Assembly (NCBI RefSeq): GCF_900564155.1
Contig: NZ_LS999839.1
Span: 2,229,097-2,293,096 of the forward strand
Origin: Pedobacter schmidteae
GTDB lineage: Bacteria > Bacteroidota > Bacteroidia > Sphingobacteriales > Sphingobacteriaceae
Length of the DNA: 64,000 nt
Direction: 5' to 3'
The translations under genes were made by a program, and so were the position numbers. This document shows, in pieces, positions 18,752 to 27,976 of the stretch. Position 1 is the stretch's first letter, and every line of letters begins with the position of its first letter. Below the pieces are notes generated by a model. It was given only the letters and a program-made list of their open reading frames with translations, ran no database searches and had not been told where the DNA came from.

Positions 18752-19978
18752 ATGTTTGAAAAAGAATTTAATATCTCCTTATTAATTGCACTACATCTCC
18801 GTGGAGCGTTAACTGAACAGCAACAAGCTGATTTGAATGCCTGGCTGCAGGCTTCGGAGGCCAACAGGACGTTTTTTAAGGAGCTCATTAATGAACAGAA
18901 TGTGGCAGCTAAGGTGATGCAATTTAATACACCTGATAAGGCATCCATCTGGAATAAAACGCTTCAAGGCATGGCCGTGACTCAGGAGGAATCCAGTCCT
19001 GCTGAAAGCCTTCAGGAAGAACAGACACCTCGTGTTAAAATATACCGCTTAACCAGGTATGTGGCCATTGCTGCGGTGTTGTTAATGGTAGTTGCTGCTG
19101 GTATTATCCTATTTAATAAGAACGCAGCTCTCGATCCGGCAGCTCATGTCAGCCATGCAGGTCTTGTTGTACCAGGTGGAAATAAAGCTTATCTGACTTT
19201 GGCGGATGGAAAGGTCATCAGCCTTACCGATGCCGGAAAAGGGCAGTTGGCCGAACAGGCAGGAATCAGCATCAGGAAAACAGCCGATGGGCAAGTCGTT
19301 TATCAGGCCGAAAAGCAGGAAGCAGATGCTGCTGGTAAAACCAATACGGTGACCACACCTCGAGGCGGACAATACCAGATTGTATTGCCAGATGGTACGC
19401 GGGTATGGTTAAATGCAGCATCGACGCTTAGTTTTCCTACAGCTTTTGCAGGTTTGAGGAATAGAGTGGTTGAGTTGAAAGGTGAGGCATATTTTGAAGT
19501 TGCTAAAGATAAAAGCAAACCATTTATTGTAAAAACCAGTAAGCAGCAGGTTGAAGTATTGGGCACGCATTTCAACATCAATGCCTATGCCAATGAAGAA
19601 AATACAAGGACAACGTTGTTAGAAGGTTCGGTTAAGGTGGCCGCTATGGGCTTGTTAAGCCAAAGTGCAGTACTTAAACCCAATCAGCAAGCTATCCTTG
19701 CTAACAATACTTTAACTGTAGCAACTGTTGATCCGGAGATGGCAATAGATTGGAAAACTGGTAATTTCTCTTTTAATAAGGAAAGCTTACCAGCTATTAT
19801 GCGCAAAATATCCCGGTGGTACGATGTGGAAATCGTTTATCAGGACAATTATACCGGAAATGATTTTACAGGAATTGTATCCAGAAAAAAGCAGGTCACA
19901 GAAGTACTTGAGCTGTTGGAATTAACTGGTCTGGTGCACTTTAAAATAGAAGGAAGGAGGATTACTGTGATGCCATAA
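18752..19978 (+). CDS. FecR-family anti-sigma factor (locus A)
   Basis: A 408-residue transmembrane regulator. The cytoplasmic N-terminus (1 to about 92) would bind the sigma factor, one membrane helix lies at about 95-114, the periplasmic FecR domain follows (about 195-300, with TTPRGGQYQIVLPDGTRVWL), and a DUF4974 domain ends the protein (about 335-408, with the FSFNKESLPAIMRKISRWYD segment). The DUF4974 end resembles the STN fold and is expected to contact the STN domain of the receptor encoded next. The sigma-fecR gap holds a CTGTCG element at 18690-18695. Confidence 0.92.
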   Translation: MFEKEFNISLLIALHLRGALTEQQQADLNAWLQASEANRTFFKELINEQNVAAKVMQFNTPDKASIWNKTLQGMAVTQEESSPAESLQEEQTPRVKIYRLTRYVAIAAVLLMVVAAGIILFNKNAALDPAAHVSHAGLVVPGGNKAYLTLADGKVISLTDAGKGQLAEQAGISIRKTADGQVVYQAEKQEADAAGKTNTVTTPRGGQYQIVLPDGTRVWLNAASTLSFPTAFAGLRNRVVELKGEAYFEVAKDKSKPFIVKTSKQQVEVLGTHFNINAYANEENTRTTLLEGSVKVAAMGLLSQSAVLKPNQQAILANNTLTVATVDPEMAIDWKTGNFSFNKESLPAIMRKISRWYDVEIVYQDNYTGNDFTGIVSRKKQVTEVLELLELTGLVHFKIEGRRITVMP

Positions 19979-20012
19979 TTTTACTTCAAGATTAAGGCCT
20001 TTCATATGAGTA

Positions 20013-20041
20013 AGCCAGAAGCGGTCGTAACGCCTCTGGCT
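20013..20041 (+). promoter_or_regulatory. Stem-loop in the leader of SusC (locus A)
   Basis: Arms 20013-20023 and 20031-20041 form an 11-bp stem with one mismatch and a 7-nt loop. It lies 67 nt before the preferred susC start at 20108. A stable stem here argues against the earlier in-frame ATG at 20006. No T-run follows, so it looks more like a leader or mRNA-stability structure than a terminator. Confidence 0.55.
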
Positions 20042-20107
20042 AAAGTAAGGGCCCCATTTAACATTAGCTGGAAACCAACATTAACTAAACCCAAACTTTT
20101 CAAATGT

Positions 20108-23100
20108 ATGAAATTATATGCTATATGTGGCGATAAGCGACAGACTTATGCCTTACATAAAATCCTGCGAATAATGAAACTGACCATTTTTTTATTGATC
20201 ACCGGCTTGCTTCAGGTAAGCGCGGCAGGCTACGCACAACGGATCTCTTTGTCCTATAGAAACGGGAACATTGAAGAGGTCATGCGGCAAATTAGAAAAC
20301 AATCCGGTTACGATTTTTTATACAGTAACCAGGAGTTGAAAGATGCTAAACCTATAACCATTAAGATCAACAACGCAACTATTGAAGAAGCACTGGCCGA
20401 GTGCTTCTCCGATCAACCATTTACTTATTCCATCTCTGGCAAAAGTGTGGTGATCAAAAATAAACCGGCTAATACGATGCCCGATCCGGTACCGGTTAAA
20501 GGGACGGTGGTTAACGATAAAGGCGAATTGTTGCAAGGGGTAACCGTATCTGTTAAAGGCACTAAAATTAAAGTCATCACCAATGCTAAAGGTGAGTTTA
20601 ATATCAATATGCCTAATAGAAACAGCATATTGGTATTCTCTTGCATTGGCTATGGCGATCAGGAAATTGGGACAATAACGACCAGAACACTTGCTGTAAA
20701 GCTCAATATTGTAGCCGCTAAACTTATTGAAGTGCAGGTTGTGGGCTACGGAGTGATAGAGAAAAGAAGCAATACCGGTGCGGTAGCAACCGTAAAGCCT
20801 AACGTCTTGGGCGCACTAGCCAACAATCTGGATAATGCTCTGGTAGGTAAAATGGCTGGTGTACAGGTGATGCCTTCCTCTGGCATACCAGGATCGGCTT
20901 CTGCGATCACCGTAAGAGGAGTTACCAGTATCAACGGGAAAGGAAACTCGCCATTGATTGTGATAGACGGAGTGCCTATGTATGGTGCCGATAAAGATGC
21001 AAATACAGTAAATTTTAGCGGACGTATTTATGGTTCCGGATTTACAGGTAATGTCGCCAGTGGCTTTTCACAAAATCAACGCGAAACTTTCGAGCGTAAC
21101 CCGCTTTCTTTAATCAATCCGGAAGATATAGAGTCTGTTGAGGTATTAAAGGATGCTTATGCAACGGCAATTTACGGATCGCGCGGTGCCTCGGGTGTAA
21201 TTCTTTTGGTCACCAAGCGTGGACATCTTAACATGCCACACGCCGATGTACAGATTTCTGCAGGTGTAAACAGCCCATTTGGCAAACACAAATTATTAAA
21301 CGGAGATCAGTATTCGGATTTTTATACTTCTTATTTTGCCCAACAGAATAAAGCTTTTGTTTTTCCCAAAGGAATTAATACCAATTGGGTAGATGAGGTA
21401 GAGGAAACCGGAAAATCTTACAACGCTTCTTTCAACATCTCCAATGGAAACGAAAAAGGTAATTATTACATCAGTGGCTCTTATGCCAATGAGTCGCCCT
21501 ACATTGTAAACAACAAATACGAGCGTTACTCGGGAAGGGTAAACCTGAACCAGAATTTAAATAAGGTACTAAGTGTGGGAACAAATTTAACCTTGTCTAC
21601 CAGTAAAAATGGTGCATTAAGTTCGGGGATTTTGTATGGCGATGCTGCCGTTGCAGCACCCAATAAGCCAATTTATAATGATTTCGGTAACTATGTATGG
21701 GACAACTGGAAAAATACACTCGTGTCTACAGTAACCCGTGATATTAATCCTGTTGGTTATGCCGCAACAACTATCAATTATTTGAGTGATAACAATATTG
21801 TGGGTAATGTATTTGCCGAATTGAAACTGTTTCCCTGGGCAAAATTTAAATCAGAACTTGGTGTAGATTGGGAAACCAGTCGCGCTTATAGCCGTTTTAC
21901 CAATAAACCGCGGACACTGGGCGGACTGGCCTCTGAAACCGAAAACTGGAGACGCAAGTGGGTAATTAACAATACCATTAACGTGAATAAAGCTTTTGAA
22001 AACCATGCATTAATTGGTGTAGCCGGGCAAAGTTTTGAATCTTCTACAGAAAACACGGTTGCGGTAACTGCCAGCAACTTTCCAAACGATAAGGTATTAA
22101 GTTTGAATACCGCAGGGACTAAAACCTTTGGTTCGGCATTGCAGCAGGAGTGGGCACTCGTATCTTACTTTACGCGACTCAATTATATCTATATGGGGCG
22201 TTATATGGCTGGTGTAACCTATCGCTTAGATGGCTCTTCAAAGTTTAGTGCCGACCGTCGATATGTGGGCTTTCCTTCTTTCTCTGCCGGCTGGGACATC
22301 AGCAGAGAAAATTTTATGCAAAAGGTAAGCTTTATTGACCAGCTAAAGCTTCGTGGAAGTTTGGGGCTTTCGGGCTCGGATGGTGGTTTGGGATATTATG
22401 GCAATAAAGGTATTTATACCAATGCATCTGGGAACGCTACCTGGGCAGGCGATAATGCTATTGTTCCATCAACACCTAATAATCCGGATCTGAAATGGGA
22501 AACAAGGACCAAGTACAACATAGGTGCCGATATTGCTTTATTTAAATCTGCGGTGAATATTACCTTGGATTACTATAATGAACGGACCAAAAATGCGATA
22601 CTCTCTTTCCCTATTCCCAATTATCTGGGCTTTACCAGCCAATCACAAAATGTTGGGGAACTCTCTAATAAAGGGATAGAATTTAGCATTAACACCTCAA
22701 ATATCGACAAGAATGGGTTCAAATGGAATACCATGTTCAACATTACCCGCAACGTAAATAAAATAGAAAAACTGTATGAAAAAAATGGACTTACAGATCC
22801 TATTGCATTGGGTCGAAATCTGGAAGCAAGTACCGGTCGGTTTCTGATTGAAGGACAATCGGCCACTGCATTTTACCTGTACGAGTGGGCAGGCGTAAAT
22901 CCTGACAATGGAAATCCATTGTGGGTAGATAAAAATGGGAATAAAACAGAAACCAATATACAACTGGCGGCCAACGGAGCGGATAATAACCGCAGGATGA
23001 TGGGCGATGCGGCACCTAAATTTTACGGCGGACTGGATAATACCATTAGTTATAAAGGAATTGAATTCAATGCATTTTTCTCCTACGCTTATGGCAACAA

Positions 23101-23569
23101 GATGCTGAATGGGTCAAAAGCCTATTTGTATTTTTATACTGGAAATGATGTCAACAACCTATCAACAGATATGCTGGATTATTGGAAAACTCCTGGACAA
23201 CAGACAGCTATTCCTGCGCTGTTAAATGCATCCAACTCAAATACCAATACCACTACAGGTATAAAAACACCAACTGGAACCGACTATACACTGGGGCGTA
23301 ATACCTCCAGGTTTCTGGAAGATGCATCCTATATCAAATTAAGATCGGCAACTGTGGCCTATACCCTCAAACCAGCGCTGACCAAAAAAATTGGTGTTTC
23401 CAATTTGAAGTTATATGTGCAGGCCGATAATGTTTTCGTAATTACTAAATATTCGGGCATTGATCCTGAAGTGAGTGCATTTGGATCATCTGCATTGCAG
23501 ATGGGACGGGACGAGTTTACCATGCCAACCTCCCGGAGCTTTAGAGTGGGTATCAAAGCAGGTTTTTAA
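20108..23569 (+). CDS. SusC/RagA-family TonB-linked receptor with STN domain (locus A)
   Basis: A 1153-residue outer-membrane transporter counted from ATG 20108 (MKLYAICGDKRQ); an ATG at 20006 is also in frame but its extension crosses a stem-loop. An N-terminal extension and signal peptide (to about 44) precede an STN domain (about 46-115), a carboxypeptidase-D-like domain (about 122-205), a plug (about 225-370, with IVIDGVPMYG) and the barrel. The STN domain marks receptors that signal to FecR. With the SusD lipoprotein encoded next it forms a lidded importer for oligomers; whether glycan or peptide cannot be told, but the thioredoxin-fold genes downstream fit peptide or protein substrates as well as glycans. 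Confidence 0.93.
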   Translation: MKLYAICGDKRQTYALHKILRIMKLTIFLLITGLLQVSAAGYAQRISLSYRNGNIEEVMRQIRKQSGYDFLYSNQELKDAKPITIKINNATIEEALAECFSDQPFTYSISGKSVVIKNKPANTMPDPVPVKGTVVNDKGELLQGVTVSVKGTKIKVITNAKGEFNINMPNRNSILVFSCIGYGDQEIGTITTRTLAVKLNIVAAKLIEVQVVGYGVIEKRSNTGAVATVKPNVLGALANNLDNALVGKMAGVQVMPSSGIPGSASAITVRGVTSINGKGNSPLIVIDGVPMYGADKDANTVNFSGRIYGSGFTGNVASGFSQNQRETFERNPLSLINPEDIESVEVLKDAYATAIYGSRGASGVILLVTKRGHLNMPHADVQISAGVNSPFGKHKLLNGDQYSDFYTSYFAQQNKAFVFPKGINTNWVDEVEETGKSYNASFNISNGNEKGNYYISGSYANESPYIVNNKYERYSGRVNLNQNLNKVLSVGTNLTLSTSKNGALSSGILYGDAAVAAPNKPIYNDFGNYVWDNWKNTLVSTVTRDINPVGYAATTINYLSDNNIVGNVFAELKLFPWAKFKSELGVDWETSRAYSRFTNKPRTLGGLASETENWRRKWVINNTINVNKAFENHALIGVAGQSFESSTENTVAVTASNFPNDKVLSLNTAGTKTFGSALQQEWALVSYFTRLNYIYMGRYMAGVTYRLDGSSKFSADRRYVGFPSFSAGWDISRENFMQKVSFIDQLKLRGSLGLSGSDGGLGYYGNKGIYTNASGNATWAGDNAIVPSTPNNPDLKWETRTKYNIGADIALFKSAVNITLDYYNERTKNAILSFPIPNYLGFTSQSQNVGELSNKGIEFSINTSNIDKNGFKWNTMFNITRNVNKIEKLYEKNGLTDPIALGRNLEASTGRFLIEGQSATAFYLYEWAGVNPDNGNPLWVDKNGNKTETNIQLAANGADNNRRMMGDAAPKFYGGLDNTISYKGIEFNAFFSYAYGNKMLNGSKAYLYFYTGNDVNNLSTDMLDYWKTPGQQTAIPALLNASNSNTNTTTGIKTPTGTDYTLGRNTSRFLEDASYIKLRSATVAYTLKPALTKKIGVSNLKLYVQADNVFVITKYSGIDPEVSAFGSSALQMGRDEFTMPTSRSFRVGIKAGF

Positions 23570-23587
23570 TTAAATAAACTGTACAAC

Positions 23588-25009
23588 ATGAAACGAATAT
23601 ATTTATATCAACTGCTTGTGCTTATTATTTTAGGCATCACCGCATGTAATAAACAACTGGACCTGGCACCCGAGAATAATCTGGTGGAAGATCAGGTACT
23701 CGAAGATAAAGTTACTACCGAGCGCCTGTTGGCCGGTGGCTTTTACTCGCAATTTTTAATAGAGCGGAATACACTGCCTGTTGTTGACCTTAGCACTGGA
23801 ATCACTACTCAAACGGTAAATAACTATTATTTGGGTACGATTGATGAAAACTTAACGCTTGCCAAAGATATATGGGCCGGGCATTATGTAGTCATCAATA
23901 TTGCTAATGTGATCATTAATAACCTGCCCCAAAAGGCAAAGTTTGATGTCGAAATTCAGAAGAAGCTTATTGCCGAAGCTAAATTTTTAAGGGCATTTAG
24001 TTATTTCCGCTTGGCTGTTTTGTATGGCGATAGAATATTTGACGGTACTTCGGCTGCGAGTAATCCTTGCGTGCCGCTGCGGCTAGAAGGCTTTTTTAGG
24101 TCAGGTGCCGAGCAGATTATTCCAAGGGCAACCAATAAACAGATCATTGATCAGGTACTGAAGGATCTGGAAGAAGCCATTCCTGATTTGCCGGTAAGTT
24201 ATCCCGAAGCTCCTAGCGGAACTCAGGATGTGAAGTTACGTTCCAGAGCTGTTAAGTCTGTTGGTCGTGCCTTTTTGTCCAGGGTATATCTTTACTTAAA
24301 CAATTATGACGGTGCCATCAGTAACGCAGATCTGGTATTGAGCGACGCCAATTATCAGCTCGCCACCAGTCCTGCTTTGGTATTCCCAAACAACACTGCC
24401 GTAACTACTGGCCCCTCAAATATTCCGTTTAACAAAGAAGTGATTTACGGGTATCCGGTAAGCTGGAACCTATACTCTACCAGTAATACGGCGCATAGTT
24501 ATCAGTATAATTTTGATGATTCGTTTTTAAACACTTATACTCCAAATGATATCCGGAGCACAACCATGGTGAGATCTGTAATTGTGTCGGGTGTGACTAG
24601 CCAGCGGACCAATAAATATACCAGTCCTAATATGTTTGATAATGAAATGATCATCAGGTTGGCAGAGGTTGTTTTGACAAAAGCAGAAGCTTTGGCCAGA
24701 AGAGATGGTGTTAACCAGGTGTCGGTTGATTTGCTCAATAGCATTTATCAACGCGCTTTTGTAGCCGGTCAAAAGCCTGTTCCTTATACTATGGCTTCTT
24801 TTGCAAGCAAAGATGCGTTGGTGAGCCGTATTATGCAGGAAAGACGGTGGGAATTAGCTGTTGAAGGGCACGATCGCTTTGACAAATTGCGGGCAGGGCT
24901 GCCTGTAAATCCTGTACTTCCTGTTGGTAAGTATGCCTTTCCTATTCCACAAACAGAAATTAGCATTACCAGCGGGGCGATTGTTCAGAACCCTGGATAC
25001 CAGAAATAA
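23588..25009 (+). CDS. SusD/RagB-family substrate-binding lipoprotein (locus A)
   Basis: A 473-residue surface lipoprotein with the lipobox Cys20 (GITAC), followed by NKQLDLAPE. The N-terminal TPR-rich SusD-like domain includes AEAKFLRAFSYFRLAVLYGD, a hallmark of the family, and the C-terminal RagB/SusD domain includes RLAEVVLTKAEALAR and ERRWELAVEGHDRFD. It caps the SusC barrel and binds the incoming oligomer. It starts 18 bp after the susC stop. No carbohydrate-active enzyme is next to it, so the substrate is unknown. Confidence 0.94.
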   Translation: MKRIYLYQLLVLIILGITACNKQLDLAPENNLVEDQVLEDKVTTERLLAGGFYSQFLIERNTLPVVDLSTGITTQTVNNYYLGTIDENLTLAKDIWAGHYVVINIANVIINNLPQKAKFDVEIQKKLIAEAKFLRAFSYFRLAVLYGDRIFDGTSAASNPCVPLRLEGFFRSGAEQIIPRATNKQIIDQVLKDLEEAIPDLPVSYPEAPSGTQDVKLRSRAVKSVGRAFLSRVYLYLNNYDGAISNADLVLSDANYQLATSPALVFPNNTAVTTGPSNIPFNKEVIYGYPVSWNLYSTSNTAHSYQYNFDDSFLNTYTPNDIRSTTMVRSVIVSGVTSQRTNKYTSPNMFDNEMIIRLAEVVLTKAEALARRDGVNQVSVDLLNSIYQRAFVAGQKPVPYTMASFASKDALVSRIMQERRWELAVEGHDRFDKLRAGLPVNPVLPVGKYAFPIPQTEISITSGAIVQNPGYQK

Positions 25010-25036
25010 AATTATTATTAAAACGAAACCATTCAT

Positions 25037-26275
25037 ATGAAACGAAAACTGTTAACATTAACATTTACAATTGGTACGCTGTTAAGTGCAACTGCGCAAA
25101 ACAGATCCATTAATTTTAAACATGAAGGCTCCTTTAATGAGCACCTGGCTACTGCAGCTAAAGAAAATAAACTGTTGTTCTTTGATGCCTTTACTTCCTG
25201 GTGTGGCCCCTGCAAAACGCTGGCTAAGGATGTATTTACGGTAGATAGTGTGGCTGATTACTTTAATACCAATTTTGTCAACGTAGGTTACGATATGGAA
25301 AAGGGCGAAGGGATTGAATTAAAGAAACGTTTTGCTTCGGAGATCAATGCCTATCCAACTTTGTTGTTTATTAATGGAAAGGGGCAGGTAGTGCATAAAA
25401 TAGTTGGCGCGCCTTCGGTAAAAGAGTTTATGGAACTTTCAAAACTGGCACTTAATCCAGAGCGTTCCCTAAAGGGGCTCGAGAAAAAGTTTAACGATGG
25501 AGACCGTTCGTTAAATGCCATGACGGCTTACTTTAAAGCACTTGGTAATGCTTCTGATACGGAAAGAACCAGGACTGTAGCTACAGCATATTTTGATACA
25601 ATGCCTGCAGCCGAATTGAATAAGCCTGAAGTATTCGAATTGATGAAGCGGTATCTGCATAACATTGATTCCAAAACATATAAATACTTCCTGGCAAACC
25701 GGGCCGAATTAGGAAAAATACATGGGGTTGATAAAGTAGATAGCTTTTTATTAGGAAATCTAGCAGGAGAGGTAAATGGTTTAAGTTCGGCTTACTATGG
25801 TCAAAAGCCTGTTGATGCAGCTAAAGAAGCATGGTTGGTGAAAACACTGGATAACTTTAAAAATGATCAGGCCAGGCAGTTATTGGTTAAAATGAGTCTG
25901 ATCAGCAGCAGAAACAAAGGCGATTGGGCAGCTTTTAACCAGGCGATGACCAGCATGATCAAATCCGAAGAATCGGTAAAAGGCGCGGGTTCAAAAGCTT
26001 CCATGATGCTCAATTTTACAAGAAAATTTACGGCGGTAGCACCATCCGAACATTTGGGAGATGCGCTAAACTGGGCTGACCTGTTATTAAAGACCGATGT
26101 TAATGTGGTGTATGTGATTGACCTGCTGGCGTTCAAGAAAGCGGTATATAGTAAAATGGGAAATGCAGAATCGGCCAGGGAAATGGATAATATGATTGCC
26201 ACTCAGACTAAACTAAGGGCCGAACTTGAAAAACAAGGAACATTCTTTCCCGGATTGATGCGTGGATACATGTAA
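25037..26275 (+). CDS. Periplasmic thioredoxin-fold protein with long C-terminal region
   Basis: A 412-residue exported protein. A signal peptide (to about residue 20) precedes a thioredoxin domain (about 25-140) with CGPC at 56-59 and the cis-Pro segment INAYPTLLFING. The remaining 270 residues are helical and carry no motif I know. The active site suggests disulfide reduction or exchange in the periplasm. It lies 27 bp after susD and 30 bp before a second thioredoxin-fold gene, so all four are probably one transcript. The presence of redox proteins behind a SusCD pair suggests handling of disulfide-containing or oxidised substrate, which is an inference. Confidence 0.88.
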   Translation: MKRKLLTLTFTIGTLLSATAQNRSINFKHEGSFNEHLATAAKENKLLFFDAFTSWCGPCKTLAKDVFTVDSVADYFNTNFVNVGYDMEKGEGIELKKRFASEINAYPTLLFINGKGQVVHKIVGAPSVKEFMELSKLALNPERSLKGLEKKFNDGDRSLNAMTAYFKALGNASDTERTRTVATAYFDTMPAAELNKPEVFELMKRYLHNIDSKTYKYFLANRAELGKIHGVDKVDSFLLGNLAGEVNGLSSAYYGQKPVDAAKEAWLVKTLDNFKNDQARQLLVKMSLISSRNKGDWAAFNQAMTSMIKSEESVKGAGSKASMMLNFTRKFTAVAPSEHLGDALNWADLLLKTDVNVVYVIDLLAFKKAVYSKMGNAESAREMDNMIATQTKLRAELEKQGTFFPGLMRGYM

Positions 26276-26305
26276 GCCATTTTATTTAAATAGAAAACAA
26301 ACAAA

Positions 26306-27466
26306 ATGATTAAAAAGAGTTTAACACTGGCTGTTACAGCCTTGTTATTGGCAGGCAGCTGCTTTGCCCAGAAAGGAAAAACGGTAACTTTTACAGGGAC
26401 CGTTAAGTTTCCTGATACCGAAAACAAATACCAGATTTATTTAGGCAAATATGAAGGCGAAGGGTTTAAAAAAGCCTTTAAAGCTTTTGATAGTACCAAA
26501 GTAGATGCTAACAATAACTTCTCCTTTAAAGTACCTGCCGATAAACCGGATTTTTATCAGGTACGGGTTTATTATTTCGATCGCATTGATTTTTGGGCCG
26601 ATAAAGACAATATCCATGTAAATGTAAGGGGGATTGATACGGCAAAGAGGAAAATAAAGAACCCACCATATATTTATATGGAAAACACTTCGACTAACAA
26701 TGATCTGATTAATGATGTAAAGTTGATTAGTTATCTTCATTATCAAAACCAGATTGCGGTAAGCCAGGAACGTTATAGAGCCGGTTTATCGAAAGACAGT
26801 CTGTGGATCAATTATGCAAAAAATGGGTTTGATCATATCAACAAAGACTTTGATACCCGCATTAAGTATACCATCAACAAATACAAAGACCAACCAGCTG
26901 TATTGTATGCGCTAAGTGCCTTAAGTTGGAAAAGGGACGGCGAATTTTTAATGTCGACATTGGATAACCTCATTAAAAAATATCCATGGTTGACACAGGC
27001 GAAGGATCAAAAAAAGGAAATCCTGGACAATATGGCCCAAACGGCTAAAATTGCTAATGGCAGGAAAGCACCTGATTTTGCTTATCCTGACGTAAACGGC
27101 AAAAAATGGAGCCCTAAGGACTTTAAAGGTAAATACTTGATTATCGATTTCTGGGCTTCATGGTGTGGCCCTTGTCGCCAGGAAATTCCACACTTAAAGG
27201 AAGTGTACAAAAAGTACCAAAATAAAGGGCTCGACATTTTGGCTGTTTCGGTAGATGCCAGAGAAGCCGATTGGAAAAAGGCGATGGCCGAAGAGAAAAT
27301 GGCATGGCCTCAGGTGAATGCCAAAGAGTCGAAACCTGTGATGGCTTCTTATTTGTTTAGCGGTATTCCTTATCTGGTTGTGGTGGATAAAGAAGGAAAC
27401 ATTATCGAGAAGAATTTACGTGGCGAAAGCCTGGATAAAAAATTAAAAGAAATCTTTGGGTTCTAA
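26306..27466 (+). CDS. TlpA-family thiol:disulfide oxidoreductase
   Basis: A 386-residue exported protein. A signal peptide (to about 22) is followed by a beta-rich N-terminal domain resembling DUF4369 (about 25-130), a helical linker, and a C-terminal TlpA/AhpC-type thioredoxin domain (about 250-386) with FWASWCGPCR and active cysteines 287 and 290. It probably keeps periplasmic thiols reduced. It is the last gene of locus A and is followed by a terminator. DUF4369-TlpA proteins often accompany SusCD genes in Bacteroidota. Confidence 0.9.
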   Translation: MIKKSLTLAVTALLLAGSCFAQKGKTVTFTGTVKFPDTENKYQIYLGKYEGEGFKKAFKAFDSTKVDANNNFSFKVPADKPDFYQVRVYYFDRIDFWADKDNIHVNVRGIDTAKRKIKNPPYIYMENTSTNNDLINDVKLISYLHYQNQIAVSQERYRAGLSKDSLWINYAKNGFDHINKDFDTRIKYTINKYKDQPAVLYALSALSWKRDGEFLMSTLDNLIKKYPWLTQAKDQKKEILDNMAQTAKIANGRKAPDFAYPDVNGKKWSPKDFKGKYLIIDFWASWCGPCRQEIPHLKEVYKKYQNKGLDILAVSVDAREADWKKAMAEEKMAWPQVNAKESKPVMASYLFSGIPYLVVVDKEGNIIEKNLRGESLDKKLKEIFGF

Positions 27467-27510
27467 ACCTTTGATTTTTTGCGCTCTTCGTACTTTATTT
27501 TAAAGACGGG

Positions 27511-27542
27511 AAAAGGTGGTTCATTTGAATCACCTTTTTTTT
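27511..27542 (+). terminator. Rho-independent terminator of locus A
   Basis: An 11-bp stem with one G-T pair (AAAGGTGGTTC with GAATCACCTTT), a short loop, and a run of eight T ending at 27542. It lies 45 bp after the tlpA stop. Confidence 0.85.
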
Positions 27543-27544
27543 AT

Positions 27545-27591
27545 TGCATCAAAGTTGCATTATTGTTTTAAATAATGCAACTTTGATGCAT
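27545..27591 (+). promoter_or_regulatory. Nested palindrome, probable paired metalloregulator operator
   Basis: Arms 27545-27564 and 27571-27590 are perfect 20-nt reverse complements around a 6-nt centre. Each arm is itself a dyad of the form TGCAnCnnnGnTGCA, so the region holds two operator-like sites in opposite orientation about 29 bp apart. The size and symmetry of each site suit a Fur-family dimer. It ends 3 nt before the GTG start of a Cys/His-rich protein and controls, by position, a TonB receptor and DUF4625 lipoproteins. A Zur-like zinc repressor is my first guess; the consensus for this group is not known to me. A simple hairpin role is the alternative. Confidence 0.6.
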
Positions 27592-27593
27592 CT

Positions 27594-27947
27594 GTGAAAA
27601 AGCAAAGAAATAATCCCTTAGGTAAACTGCATAAAATAACCGCCCTCTGGTTGGTGTTATTGATGCTTTCTATTGCTTTTATACCCTACTTTCATACACA
27701 TGCCAAAGAAACCGAATGTAATCAGCATAGTGATGAATGCTACGGTTTTCCGGCCGGGAAATGTAAGATCTGCGATTACCTTTTACACAAAAAGGGGAAA
27801 GAAATATTTCTGGATCATCCGGTTTTGCTGGCCGAACTTTTGCCTCGGTCCATTACCCCTGGTGGTAGGGTGTATGCCGGTATTTACAAATTTACCCTGC
27901 AGGGATTTGCCAATAAAGGTCCCCCTTCCAGCAACGTTCCGGCTTAA
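27594..27947 (+). CDS. Small Cys/His-rich membrane-anchored protein, putative metal-binding
   Basis: A 117-residue protein starting at GTG 27594. One membrane helix or uncleaved signal (about 16-32) is followed by a cluster of potential metal ligands: His34, His36, Cys42, His45, Cys49, Cys57, Cys60 and His65, with a CKIC motif. The cluster would face the periplasm. No family is recognised with certainty. It is the first gene after the nested palindrome and 29 bp before a TonB receptor gene, which fits a role in binding or relaying a transition metal. The start is unusual, since the operator leaves almost no leader. Confidence 0.65.
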   Translation: MKKQRNNPLGKLHKITALWLVLLMLSIAFIPYFHTHAKETECNQHSDECYGFPAGKCKICDYLLHKKGKEIFLDHPVLLAELLPRSITPGGRVYAGIYKFTLQGFANKGPPSSNVPA

Positions 27948-27976
27948 TTTTTTCTTTCCAAATTTCTAATCTCATC

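Noticed and set aside
27673..27969. A 98-codon frame overlapping the Cys/His-rich gene
   Set aside because: It starts inside the better-supported frame, lacks a signal or motif, and overlaps the leader of the TonB receptor gene.
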